From: JADGNF01 sp964582085
GTDB lineage: Archaea > Thermoproteota > Bathyarchaeia > Bathyarchaeales > Bathycorpusculaceae
Assembly (NCBI GenBank): GCA_964582085.1
Contig: CAZOPV010000009.1
Span: 94,270 to 158,269, forward strand
DNA: 64,000 bases
Direction of reading: 5' to 3'
The notes beneath the pieces are model-generated. The model was not told where the DNA came from. It searched no databases and saw only the letters and a program-made list of their open reading frames with translations. The position numbers and the translations under genes are program-made. Below are positions 18,143 through 26,325 of the stretch, in pieces; within the stretch, counting starts at the first letter, position 1, and each line of letters begins with the position of its first letter.

Positions 18143-19528
18143 TTAGGATAGTTTAATATGCATAGCCCGCAATGCATACGCCGCAGAAGTTTTCACAGCA
18201 GATCTACCGTAGGTTCCACCTCTGCGAATCATTTTTAGAATATAACTGGGGCGCAAATAGAACTGCTGGTAGGCTTTGTAGCGAATCTGAGCAAGTTTCT
18301 CCATACTAAGCCATGGTGTCTCAAAAGTTGGACCGGCAGTATCATATTTGTCAAAGTCAGTAACTCTAAGCCAACCATTTTTAATCACTTGGTCGTACAT
18401 CGGCGTTCCAGGATAAGGCGTCGCCACATAAAACCCTACATCATCAGGATTCAACTCCTTAACAAAGCGAATCGTCTCCCAAGCTGTCTGCTCAGTTTCT
18501 CCAGGAAAACCCAACACAACATTGGCGATCGTCATTAATCCTACGTCATGCGCGGTTTTGTATGCCAAACGGGTTTGGTTCAGTTTGATACGCTTATTCA
18601 TAGCATCTAAAATTGCCTCAGAACCTGACTCAACACCTAACCACACCGCAAAGCAACCAGCATCACGCATAACTTTGAGCAACTCACGGTCTACCATGTC
18701 CACCCGTGTACCACAATCCCACATCAACTTCAATTTTCGAGCGCGTAGTTCTTCACAGATTTTAATCACGCGTTCACGGTCAACTGTAAAAGCATCATCA
18801 TAAAATGTCACCTGATCCACGCCATATTTTTCGTGAACCAATTGCATTTCGTCAACTACGTTTTTTGGACTCCGCATTCGGTAGGCTCTGCCGAACATAC
18901 GCACAGTACTACAAAAATCACACCAGTAAACGCAACCACGACTGCTGATAAGCGGAAAAAGAATTTTACCCATACGCTTCAAAGAAGACAAAGGCAACAA
19001 GTGATGCGCAGGAAACGGTAACTCATCAAGATCTTTGATGAAAGGCCTATCTGGAGTGCGAACAATGTTGCCTGCGCTGTCTCTAAGAGTTACACCTAAA
19101 ACTTTGCTGAGACTACCTTTGGCTTGAAGCGTTTCTATAAGCTCTATTAAGGTTTGCTCGCCTTCCCTGCGAACCACAAGATCCAAGCTTGGATACTCTT
19201 TAAGGGCATTTTCATCCCAGAAAGTTCCATGCGACCCACCAAGAATTGTTAAAGCTTGTGGCTGAACTTGCTTAGCTATAGTAATCAACCGCATAGCAGA
19301 CTTGTAAAGCAACGTCGTAGCTGTTACACCGATTACATCAGCTGAGATACGACTAATTCGATCACGGAATGTTTCATAAGTCAGTTTTTCAGCCTGACAA
19401 TCAATAACCGTAACTTCATGACCCTTTTTTTCGACAACTGCTGCTAAATATGCAATGCCCAAAGGGATGAAAGGTGGATGGGAGTGAACACTTGGCGGGT
19501 AAGGCGGATTTACAAGTGTGATTCTCAT
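18143..19528 (-). CDS. Radical-SAM protein with B12-binding-type N-terminal domain (tandem copy 1)
   Basis: About 461 residues. The N-terminal 140 residues have the Rossmann-like B12-binding architecture (TLVNPPYPPSVHSHPPFIPLGIAYLAA ... GHEVTVIDCQA ... LTILGGSHGTF) but no DxHxxG histidine, as in many members. The radical-SAM barrel follows, with SSRGCVYWCDFC supplying C-x3-C-x2-C for the 4Fe-4S cluster. A C-terminal domain follows (TPWLSMEKLAQIRYKAYQQFYLRP). Such proteins methylate or rearrange lipids, tetrapyrroles or antibiotics; the substrate is unknown. It starts at ATG 19528 (MRITLV); further in-frame codons extend to 19597 but add non-family sequence. Tandem with the copy at 19669-21054. 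Confidence 0.88.
   Translation of the reverse strand: MRITLVNPPYPPSVHSHPPFIPLGIAYLAAVVEKKGHEVTVIDCQAEKLTYETFRDRISRISADVIGVTATTLLYKSAMRLITIAKQVQPQALTILGGSHGTFWDENALKEYPSLDLVVRREGEQTLIELIETLQAKGSLSKVLGVTLRDSAGNIVRTPDRPFIKDLDELPFPAHHLLPLSSLKRMGKILFPLISSRGCVYWCDFCSTVRMFGRAYRMRSPKNVVDEMQLVHEKYGVDQVTFYDDAFTVDRERVIKICEELRARKLKLMWDCGTRVDMVDRELLKVMRDAGCFAVWLGVESGSEAILDAMNKRIKLNQTRLAYKTAHDVGLMTIANVVLGFPGETEQTAWETIRFVKELNPDDVGFYVATPYPGTPMYDQVIKNGWLRVTDFDKYDTAGPTFETPWLSMEKLAQIRYKAYQQFYLRPSYILKMIRRGGTYGRSAVKTSAAYALRAMHIKLS
18873..18925. repeat. 53-bp stretch identical to 20399-20451
   Basis: A 53-bp run is identical, base for base, to 20399-20451 inside the second tandem radical-SAM gene. It encodes the segment from the last cluster Cys region through STVRMFGRAYRMRS. 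The genes around it differ at many synonymous positions, so the perfect run suggests gene conversion. Confidence 0.85.
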
Positions 19529-19668
19529 GTATAGGCCCTTTCTGTAGGGTATTCCTATAGCGGATGCCATATATTGTTTTCTTAAACTCTTAATCAAAAC
19601 CCAAATTTACATATGCGCAAGTTAACTTACTTTGAAAGAGCTTTAACTCTAGATGGGAAAAGAGGAGA

Positions 19669-21054
19669 TTAAGAGAGTTTTATGTGCATAGCACGTAAAG
19701 CATAAGCCGCAGAGGTTTTCAAACCTGACCGGCCATAGGTTCCACCTCTACGCAGCATCTTCAAAACATAACGGGGGCGCAGGTAAAATTTCTGGTGTGC
19801 TTTATAGCGGATTTCGCGGATTCGCTCCATGCTCAACCAAGGTGTTTCAAAAGTTGGAGTAGCTGTGTCGTATCTATTGAAGTCGGTCACTCTCAACCAG
19901 CCGTTTTTTACCACTTCCTCATACATCGGAGTTCCAGGATAAGGCGTTGCCACATAGAAACCTATGTCGTCAGGGTCCAAGGAATTGATGAAGTTTATGG
20001 TTTCCCAAGCGGTTTCCTCTGTTTCTCCTGGGAAGCCTATAACGGCGCTAGCAATTGTCATTAAACCCACTTTTTGCGCGATTTTGAAAGCTTGTCTTGT
20101 TTCTTCCAGCTTAATTTTTTTGTTCATCTTACCCAGAATTTTTTCTGAACCTGATTCCACACCAAACCATACAGTTATACAACCGGCATCACGCATAACA
20201 GTTAAGAGTTCTTTATCAACCATATCGACGCGGGTTTCACAGTCCCAATTGACTTTGAGATTGCGGGCTTTGATCTCCTGACAGAGTTTCAACACGTGAT
20301 CGCGATTAACAGTAAAGGCATCGTCATAAAAAGTGAATTGACTTTCACCATATTTATGATTAAGCATCTCCATTTCTTCAACTACTTTTTTGGGTGAGCG
20401 CATTCGGTAGGCTCTGCCGAACATACGCACAGTACTACAAAAATCACACCACTGTACACAGCCTCTGCTTGTGGTAAGTGGAAAGATAATTTTACCCATG
20501 CGATGGAACGCTTCCAGTGGAAGCAGATGATAAGCAGGAAAAGGCAGAGAGTCCAAGTTGTGTATATATGGTCTATCTTCGTTACGTATGACTGCTCCAT
20601 CTGAGGATCTGTAAGTTATTCCGAGAACATCATTTAGAGGTTTTTTGTTTTGAATCTTTTGCAGAAGCTCTATAAAGGTTGTTTCGCCTTCACGCCGCAC
20701 TATTATATCCAGCGCGGGACATTCTCTGAGAGCATTTTGATCCCAAAAACTGACGTGACTTCCGCCCATCAAGGTTATTGCGTTAGGGTGGATTTGTTTG
20801 GCTATTGTCAGGAGCTCTTTTGCGCTGTTGTAAAGCAAAGTAGTGGAGGTTAAACCAATTACATCCGACGATATTTGGCTTATTCGACTTTCGAAGGCAG
20901 TTGGAGTGAGTCTTTCTGCTTGACAATCTATAACGGTCACTTGGTGTCCTGCTTGTTCAGCAACTGCGCCAAGGTATGCTATACCAAGGGGAATGAAAGG
21001 CGGATGGGAATGAGCGTTTCTTGGGTAGGGTGGATTGACAAGGGTGATTTTCAT
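19669..21054 (-). CDS. Radical-SAM protein with B12-binding-type N-terminal domain (tandem copy 2)
   Basis: 461 residues, closely similar along its whole length to the downstream copy: KITLVNPPYPRNAHSHPPFIPLGIAYLGA, HQVTVIDCQAERLT, TTSRGCVQWCDFC (C-x3-C-x2-C cluster motif), FYDDAFTVNRDHV and a near-identical C-terminus ending YALRAMHIKLS. Start ATG 21054. About 140 bp separate the two genes, so they may be co-transcribed or have separate promoters. As in copy 1, the B12-binding region lacks the lower-ligand His motif. It is probably a duplicated enzyme acting on related substrates. Confidence 0.88.
   Translation of the reverse strand: MKITLVNPPYPRNAHSHPPFIPLGIAYLGAVAEQAGHQVTVIDCQAERLTPTAFESRISQISSDVIGLTSTTLLYNSAKELLTIAKQIHPNAITLMGGSHVSFWDQNALRECPALDIIVRREGETTFIELLQKIQNKKPLNDVLGITYRSSDGAVIRNEDRPYIHNLDSLPFPAYHLLPLEAFHRMGKIIFPLTTSRGCVQWCDFCSTVRMFGRAYRMRSPKKVVEEMEMLNHKYGESQFTFYDDAFTVNRDHVLKLCQEIKARNLKVNWDCETRVDMVDKELLTVMRDAGCITVWFGVESGSEKILGKMNKKIKLEETRQAFKIAQKVGLMTIASAVIGFPGETEETAWETINFINSLDPDDIGFYVATPYPGTPMYEEVVKNGWLRVTDFNRYDTATPTFETPWLSMERIREIRYKAHQKFYLRPRYVLKMLRRGGTYGRSGLKTSAAYALRAMHIKLS
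20399..20451. repeat. 53-bp stretch identical to 18873-18925
   Basis: Second copy of the perfect 53-bp identity described at 18873-18925, at the equivalent codons of the paralogue and in the same orientation. Confidence 0.85.
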
Positions 21055-21209
21055 GTCAGGTGTATCCTTTTTGTTCTTGGGTTTAAACGTGGAAAAGTAA
21101 TATATTGTTTTCTTAATTGTCTGCAGGATAGCTTTTGATTTTAAGAATCACTACGTTTTAATGCTTGTCAGGCTTCCAGACTAAAAGCAAGGTAATTAAT
21201 AAAAGGCAT

Positions 21210-21237
21210 TCAACACACTACATATGTAGTGTGTTGA
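21210..21237. promoter_or_regulatory. 28-bp perfect palindrome, probable operator
   Basis: The half-site TCAACACACTACAT is followed directly by its exact reverse complement, giving an uninterrupted 28-bp palindrome that ends 4 bp before the TTG start of the RHH-PurM gene. A TATA-like TTAATAAAA at about 21196-21204 puts the expected transcription start inside the palindrome. The protein encoded next begins with a ribbon-helix-helix DNA-binding domain, so autorepression is the simplest reading. Confidence 0.8.
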
Positions 21238-21241
21238 TCGT

Positions 21242-22174
21242 TTGAAAGTCACAAATGTCCGTGTATCAGACAAACTTATTTCAGACGTAGATAAACTTGC
21301 AAAAATGCACGGTCTTAACCGTTCGGAGATTATCCGACAAGCATTAACAGTTTATGTACACCTCATTGAAAACATGGGCGCCATACTCAGACCAGCAGCA
21401 TTTCAAGTAAAACCATCCCAGATTGTATACCAACGAAGGGGAGATGTATCGATTCTTAAAGTGCCAACCGGCCACGCAATTGTTGTGGGTTCCACATCCT
21501 CAGGTGCTGTCGGATCAAAAGAAAGAGATAAAGTAAAAGTCCAAAGTCGAATTTTAGGAAAATTCTTAGCTAGAGTCGCCCTCATGGACGTAATCACGAC
21601 AGGCGCGTTTCCTCTGCTTCTGTCAGTTACATTGGGTGTAGAGAAAGAACCAACAGGACGGGAAATTACAGAGGGAATAAAGCATGAAATAGCTGTTTTA
21701 GGTCTTGAAGCTAATCAGGTTATCATGGAGAACACGGAGGATAATTTTGGTACAGAGCAAACGGGTGTTGGCTTAACCGTGGTGGGTTTCGCAAATGAGG
21801 CAGAACTGCGATTGGGTAAAACAAAACCATCTGATTTGGTGGTGGCCGTAGGGCTACCAAAAGTTGGCTACGAAGTTATTCAAGGAGAGGTAAAAGGGGA
21901 AATTGCAGACCTGAAAATGGTTACTCTGTTGTGTCAGAAGAAGTTCATTCATGACATATCACCTGTAGGCACCCTAGGAATAGCTCATGAAGCCAGAATG
22001 ATGGCTTACGCCGTTGGGCGACAACTCAAACTTGCAGAAGAGGTAAACTTGGATTTGGAGAAAACCGCTGGACCCGCCACCGTTGTTCTAGTTACGGTTG
22101 GCAACGAAAAACTGGGTGAGTTAAAGTCACTTCTTGGAAAACTTCCAGTTACGGTTGTTGGAGAAATACTATGA
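21242..22174 (+). CDS. Ribbon-helix-helix domain fused to a PurM-like (alpha-ribazole-kinase-like) domain
   Basis: 310 residues. Residues 1-45 form a CopG/NikR-type ribbon-helix-helix domain (KVTNVRVSDKLISDVDKLAK ... RSEIIRQALTVYV). Residues about 65-310 resemble the PurM/AIR-synthase-related fold: RRGDVSILKVPTGHAIVVG, STSSGAVGSKERD, ARVALMDVITTGAFPLLLSV, NTEDNFGTEQTGVGLTVVG. This part recalls CblS-type alpha-ribazole kinases, which activate the lower ligand during cobamide salvage; that match is from memory and tentative. The TTG start lies just behind a 28-bp palindrome. The layout suggests a trigger enzyme, that is, an enzyme that also represses its own gene. CbiZ is encoded about 10 kb away, in keeping with a cobamide link. 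Confidence 0.65.
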   Translation: MKVTNVRVSDKLISDVDKLAKMHGLNRSEIIRQALTVYVHLIENMGAILRPAAFQVKPSQIVYQRRGDVSILKVPTGHAIVVGSTSSGAVGSKERDKVKVQSRILGKFLARVALMDVITTGAFPLLLSVTLGVEKEPTGREITEGIKHEIAVLGLEANQVIMENTEDNFGTEQTGVGLTVVGFANEAELRLGKTKPSDLVVAVGLPKVGYEVIQGEVKGEIADLKMVTLLCQKKFIHDISPVGTLGIAHEARMMAYAVGRQLKLAEEVNLDLEKTAGPATVVLVTVGNEKLGELKSLLGKLPVTVVGEIL

Positions 22175-22326
22175 AATAAAAAGAGAGGAAATGAATCTTA
22201 TGTATTTGATTTTACCATTTTAGATCAAACGAAAGCGGGATTCAGAGGTGTCAGAAATTGCAAATAACATTATCTTCTCAAAGAAGAAAAAGGGAGCATA
22301 TTGTTGAGAGGGAATGAATGAAAATT

Positions 22327-23094
22327 TTAGGCGCTTATTTTTGGTGGAGGCTTAACCCGCCTACCCAGTTTTATCCGCAACGCTATGCGATACAGCTTCC
22401 TTAATGATTTGACTAGTTGTTCGAGGCTGGGTGATTCGCTGTAAATGAGCGGAATATGTTCGTATAACGCAAGCTGAATTGCGGTCTCGTCGGGCTTCGT
22501 TTTGTGGAAAACCACCACGCGTGGTTTGAGGCTGCTAACTCTAACAACCATCATGGAGAAGATAGGATTTTCCACATTGGTAAAAATTAGTGCGCGTTCA
22601 GTAGTTGCCCCGAACAATTGTGTATATTCTTGTCCACTGAGAGCTTCTACGGCTCTGCGACTATCAACAACTGTGTAGCCGTGGACCTCTTTTACATACT
22701 TTTCTGCACCTGTAATTACTTCGCCGTTGATGGCTTTACATAGATATTCTACGCGCACGGGAATTGGGAATTCACGCAGATCAACAATTGCCATGCTGGG
22801 TGAGCTTGTCAGTTTGGCAAATTCTCTTATGAAGCGACTACCTTTTTCCTCGTCAATTTGCAGTAAGGACAGCACAAAGCGACGGATGAATTTTGCGCCG
22901 GGGCTTTTACGTCTGCCACTTTCGTAGTCACTGATGACACTAGCTGAGAGCGCCATTTTTTCACTGAGGGTAATTTGGGAAACCGCAAAAAGTTCTCGCC
23001 ATTTGCGCATAGTCGCACCTGGTTTGCTGGAAAGTATAACCTCGCCAGCTATGCGCCGAGCCAAAATTTCGCGAAGACTTGGGGAAATTGACAT
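22327..23094 (-). CDS. Archaeal HTH (XRE-like) transcriptional regulator
   Basis: 255 residues. Residues about 28-85 form a lambda-repressor-like helix-turn-helix (WRELFAVSQITLSEKMALSASVISDYESGRRKSPG). The C-terminal 150 residues are a conserved archaeal domain (RALIFTNVENPIFSMMVVRVSSLKPRVVVFH) likely to sense a small ligand or to dimerise. It fits the archaeal family of predicted HTH regulators in COG1709-like groups. Divergent from pyrF, with the promoters in the roughly 165-bp gap. No target is evident. Confidence 0.8.
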   Translation of the reverse strand: MSISPSLREILARRIAGEVILSSKPGATMRKWRELFAVSQITLSEKMALSASVISDYESGRRKSPGAKFIRRFVLSLLQIDEEKGSRFIREFAKLTSSPSMAIVDLREFPIPVRVEYLCKAINGEVITGAEKYVKEVHGYTVVDSRRAVEALSGQEYTQLFGATTERALIFTNVENPIFSMMVVRVSSLKPRVVVFHKTKPDETAIQLALYEHIPLIYSESPSLEQLVKSLRKLYRIALRIKLGRRVKPPPKISA

Positions 23095-23259
23095 GAATAG
23101 GACAACCTTTACGTTTGCGTTTTCACTGCGCCATTGAAATATAAAACTGTACCGCTTTTTCTGTAAACTACGCCGGCAGTTCTTTGCCTGAACACAAAGG
23201 TTAATGCCACCATTGCCTGAATAATCATAAGGTGCAATATAGTGTCTTTCAAAACGAAG

Positions 23260-24012
23260 ATGGCTAAAGTTTCTCGTAAAAAGCAGTCCAATATAGTTTT
23301 AGCTTTGGATCTTCCGTTCCAGAACCCAAAAGAACACCAAAGTCTTTGCACTAAAGCCCAGTGTATTCTCGATATTGTAAGCCCGCACATATGTGCCGTT
23401 AAAATTAATCATCACCTTACTCTACCACTGGGTGTTTTTGACGGCGTCCAAACCTTGGTAAATCAAGCTCACCAGGCAGGTTTGCTCACCATTATGGACG
23501 CAAAAGTTAATGACATTGGCGCCACTAATCAAACTATAGCTGAATACTATTATGAAGCAGGCTTTGATGCACTTATAGTTAACCCCTTCATTGGTTGGGA
23601 AGAAGGGCTGAAACCAATTTTTGATGTAGCAGAGAAACTTGGACGTGGAATAATACTGCTGACGTATATGAGCCACAAGGGAGCAGTGGAAGGCTATGGG
23701 CAAACAGTTATTGACGCTGAAACAAGGGCAGAAATTAAACAGTATCTTGCTTTTGCTTATAAGGCACTTAAATACAGTGCAGACGGTGTCGTTGTAGGTG
23801 CCACTGTGCCCGACACAATCCGTGAAGTACACCAAATTCTTGGTTCAAGGGTACCTATCTATTCTCCTGGCGTAGGTGCTCAAGGCGGTGATGTGTTAGC
23901 AGCCATTAAAGCGGGTGCAAGTTATCTTATTGTTGGCAGGGAAATTGTTCGAGCTGCTAATCCTCAAGTTGCCGCTGAGAAACTTAAACTGTCTACAAAA
24001 ACAACTACTTAA
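23260..24012 (+). CDS. pyrF: Orotidine 5'-phosphate decarboxylase
   Basis: Last step of UMP synthesis: decarboxylation of OMP. The catalytic Asp-Lys-Asp motif is present (IMDAKVNDIGATNQ), with the N-terminal strand ALDLPFQ and the phosphate-binding C-terminal loops YSPGVGAQGGD and YLIVGREIVRA. Length (about 250) is in the range of the longer archaeal or bacterial group rather than the short 210-residue archaeal form. ATG 23260 is preferred; GTG 23242 is in frame. Convergent with a small RHH gene 40 bp downstream. Confidence 0.93.
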   Translation: MAKVSRKKQSNIVLALDLPFQNPKEHQSLCTKAQCILDIVSPHICAVKINHHLTLPLGVFDGVQTLVNQAHQAGLLTIMDAKVNDIGATNQTIAEYYYEAGFDALIVNPFIGWEEGLKPIFDVAEKLGRGIILLTYMSHKGAVEGYGQTVIDAETRAEIKQYLAFAYKALKYSADGVVVGATVPDTIREVHQILGSRVPIYSPGVGAQGGDVLAAIKAGASYLIVGREIVRAANPQVAAEKLKLSTKTTT

Positions 24013-24051
24013 AAAACTAAAAACAGAAAATTGGAGAAGGGGTGTTGAGGT

Positions 24052-24204
24052 TTATCTGCCACGTTTTTCCCAAAGTTCTTTCTTTAACAAATCTCTAACG
24101 GATGATCTTATAACGGAGCTTCGGCTTGGATACATGTTTGCCCGCACGAGTTCGTCTAGCCCTTCAAGATATGCTTCAGGTAATAGTACAGTTACTAGTT
24201 TCAC
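24052..24204 (-). CDS. Small ribbon-helix-helix protein (50 residues)
   Basis: A 50-codon frame, GTG 24204 to TAA 24052. It encodes a CopG-like ribbon-helix-helix: beta strand KLVTVLLPEAYLEGLDELVR, turn NMYPSRSS, then second helix VIRSSVRDLLKKELWEK. A strong ribosome-binding site GGGAGG lies seven bases before GTG. An inverted repeat that overlaps a TATA-like sequence sits just upstream (24221-24240), so the protein probably represses its own gene. No partner toxin is adjacent (pyrF is convergent), so it looks like a lone regulator. Confidence 0.75.
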   Translation of the reverse strand: MKLVTVLLPEAYLEGLDELVRANMYPSRSSVIRSSVRDLLKKELWEKRGR

Positions 24205-24220
24205 GCTTAATCCTCCCTTT

Positions 24221-24240
24221 CATATTATGATTATAATATG
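24221..24240. promoter_or_regulatory. Inverted repeat over TATA region, probable operator of the small RHH gene
   Basis: CATATTAT-GATT-ATAATATG: two perfect 8-bp arms with a 4-bp centre. It starts 16 bp upstream of the GTG start and contains the TATA-like sequence, so bound RHH dimers would block TBP. It is unrelated in sequence to the 21210-21237 palindrome. Confidence 0.7.
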
Positions 24241-24741
24241 TGGCAAATATAAAATTTGACCCGGCTTTCTACGCAGAAACTGTTATCATTTACCCAAGAT
24301 AATAGGGCTTTTAGGGAAATAATGTAAACGTTGTAAGTCAAAACAGATCACATCTTAACATATAGAAGTCATGTTGCTTCTAAATTTGCGTGGTAGCTCT
24401 TGTTTTATGTAAAACCCTATTGTAAATTAAAAGTTTCATCAAACTTTTTATAGTGATCTATGCAGTTGATCTGAAGAATAACTTTCTTAGAAGTCTTGAA
24501 AGGAAACGCTAAAAATTCGGAACCACAAATTTGTAGAGAACATCTCCTAAGTACGAGCGCAACTAGTTTTTAACAATCTGGTATTACTAAGCATCAATCT
24601 ATAGATTATGTTATTTCTCGAATATGTTTAGCTCGCAGGTTTTGGGTGAAATTCTGATACATAAAACGCGAAACGGTTGACAAAGATGAAGTAGAGTTAA
24701 ATCTGTGAAGGTGTATTTAGCGTTTGGGCAGTGTTAAATCC
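24241..24741. other. Intergenic region, nothing clear
   Basis: About 500 bp of A/T-rich DNA between two divergent small genes. I found no frame with coding character, no tRNA and no repeat. AAACTTTTTATAGTG near 24445-24455 could be a TATA box, but it lies too far from the next start to assign. Confidence 0.3.
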
Positions 24742-25068
24742 ATGTTCAGAGTCAGAGTTCAAAAAATCGAATCAACCCGTGACTTAGATGGCAACTTGGG
24801 GAAACGTATAGAACTAATTGAAGAGCGCGAAGTTCAAAATTTTGTCATGAGACCTCAAACGGACGAAGCGAAAATGGTACAAGACCTCATGCAGACGTTG
24901 CAACAGCAAATTCCCATATTAGGACAGAGACAACAGTTGGCGTTTCCAAAGATAATTTTATTTTTGACTGAACACGAATATGACAGGTTGGGCATAAACT
25001 TTGACGTAAACCAAATCTATCAAGTAACTCTAGAGAATCAAGGAATCAAGTTCACGAAAGTTTCATGA
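24742..25068 (+). CDS. Conserved small archaeal protein, possibly arcadin-1-like
   Basis: 108 residues from ATG 24742 (a GTG-type start at 24724 is in frame). It has an N-terminal beta segment (FRVRVQKIESTRDLDGNLGKRIELIEE) and a C-terminal segment (PKIILFLTEHEYDRLGINFDVNQIYQVTLENQGIKF). The ending looks like the small arcadin-1 family found beside crenactin in some archaea, but no actin gene is near, and the match is from memory and weak. Its tail overlaps the convergent gene by 17 bp. Confidence 0.5.
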   Translation: MFRVRVQKIESTRDLDGNLGKRIELIEEREVQNFVMRPQTDEAKMVQDLMQTLQQQIPILGQRQQLAFPKIILFLTEHEYDRLGINFDVNQIYQVTLENQGIKFTKVS

Positions 25069-25387
25069 TTGAACTACGTACTTGCGCCAACGCGGTGTGC
25101 TTTGGATGAAAAGACAAAACGTACATCATATTTCTTAAGCGCGCCGCAATTTCCTGTAGGTCACCTGTTTTTCCTTCATCACAGTAGATAGGTATGGGTT
25201 CTTCGTTACCATACTCGTAGTAAACATAAATTTGTGGGTATCCATGCTGTTGGGGAACCACCGAAAAGCCCAAGTTGAGCTGATTCGCCGTTTTTTCAGC
25301 CGCGACCCGCACAGACTGAAGTCTCTGTTTGGGAGCGGATATATTTGAAGCACAGAGCACAAGTTTGCCCGTGTAGTTTCTGAGCAT
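25052..25387 (-). CDS. Conserved hypothetical protein
   Basis: 111 residues from ATG 25387 (MLRNYTGKLVLCASNISAPKQ); an in-frame GTG-type start at 25417 would add ten residues. Mixed alpha/beta, with a Tyr-rich strand (YPQIYVYYEYGNEEPIPIYCDEGKTGD). No family recognised. It overlaps the convergent gene at 24742-25068 by 17 bp and is divergent from acyP. Confidence 0.55.
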   Translation of the reverse strand: MLRNYTGKLVLCASNISAPKQRLQSVRVAAEKTANQLNLGFSVVPQQHGYPQIYVYYEYGNEEPIPIYCDEGKTGDLQEIAARLRNMMYVLSFHPKHTALAQVRSSIMKLS

Positions 25388-25479
25388 AATTTCTCCACCG
25401 AACAACGTGTTTGCCACCGAACGCTTTTAAGGCGTGTGTGTGAACGACCTAAATGCACAGGTGAGGGAGTGCAGTTAAA

Positions 25480-25755
25480 GTGAAAACCCGTGTACACGTC
25501 TTTATCAGTGGTAGAGTCCAAGGTGTCTTTTTTAGACAAGCCACCAAACGTGAAGCAGATAGTTTAGGCTTGAAGGGGTGGGTGCGCAACTTACCCGATG
25601 GCAAAGTGGAAGCTGTTTTTGAGGGAGAAGAAGACGCAGTCAAAATGCTCTTGGAGTTTGTTAATCAAGGTCCGCCTAGAGCTAAAGTTTCAAAAGTGAA
25701 TGTAACGTGGGAAGAACCCACAGGCGAATTTAGAGCTTTCAGAATAGCCTACTAA
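25480..25755 (+). CDS. acyP: Acylphosphatase
   Basis: 91 residues, the normal length. It hydrolyses the carboxyl-phosphate bond of acylphosphates. The active-site loop GRVQGVFFRQAT holds the catalytic Arg (FFRQ), and GLKGWVRNLPDGKVEAVFEG contains the catalytic Asn. The start is GTG. Single gene; the promoter is shared with the divergent hypothetical gene. Confidence 0.95.
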   Translation: MKTRVHVFISGRVQGVFFRQATKREADSLGLKGWVRNLPDGKVEAVFEGEEDAVKMLLEFVNQGPPRAKVSKVNVTWEEPTGEFRAFRIAY

Positions 25756-25807
25756 GTATCATTGGAAAGGATAAATTAAACATAGCTTAAACTAAGGCCA
25801 GCACAGA

Positions 25808-26262
25808 ACAAAGATTGGTTTAGTGGCCAGTCCCGAAAAATAGCAAAGCCAACTTGCTTGTGACACAGATACTCCCGGCGCAGAAAACAGAAATTATCAA
25901 ACAAAAAAATTCTGCCTCTATAAACGGGACGCTGCTCCCTCCTTGGACTGCCGCCTCTGCAAAACATTTAGCAATCACCAATGCGCACTTAACGACGACG
26001 TGAAAAGGGGTTAGCCGAAGTTGGATGACGTAGATGCTATTGTGTTTAGCTTGCCTGTGTATTTGTATTGTCCAATAGCGAAAATTAAACTCCTCTTTGA
26101 CAGACTTCGACTCTATGTTGAATCAAAAAGTTGAAAGGCAAAAAGCTAAGTTATTTCATCTGACGAAAAACCAGAAGCATGTATCCACATGGTGGAAACG
26201 TAGTATTAGTGATGGCGCTGGTTGAAAAAGTTCTGGTTAAAACCTACGAAAAAACAAAGTGA
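25808..26262 (+). pseudogene. Decayed NADPH-dependent FMN reductase / iron-sulfur flavoprotein gene
   Basis: Remnants of an iron-sulfur-flavoprotein-like gene can be read in order. The FMN-binding start GLVASPRK (about 25817-25840) is followed by a frameshift and NSKANLLVTQIL. A CxxC...C stretch, CRLCKTFSNHQCALNDD, starts at 25949. After an in-frame TAG at 26012-26014 comes the flavodoxin-type segment LDDVDAIVFSLPVYLYCPIA ... LLFDRL (26021-26134). Last comes MYPHGGNVVLVMALVEKVL up to the stop at 26260. At least one frameshift and two internal stops make it non-functional. It fills the gap between acyP and the 26326 gene. Confidence 0.6.
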
Positions 26263-26325
26263 CAAAGCAAACTGAAGCACTGAATGTGCGTTTGAAATTG
26301 GAAACGCCTTGAAGTAGAACAGTGG

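Noticed and set aside
26012..26014. TAG read as pyrrolysine in the flavoprotein remnant
   Set aside because: Other frameshifts and stops also break the gene, and no pyl gene is in the window.
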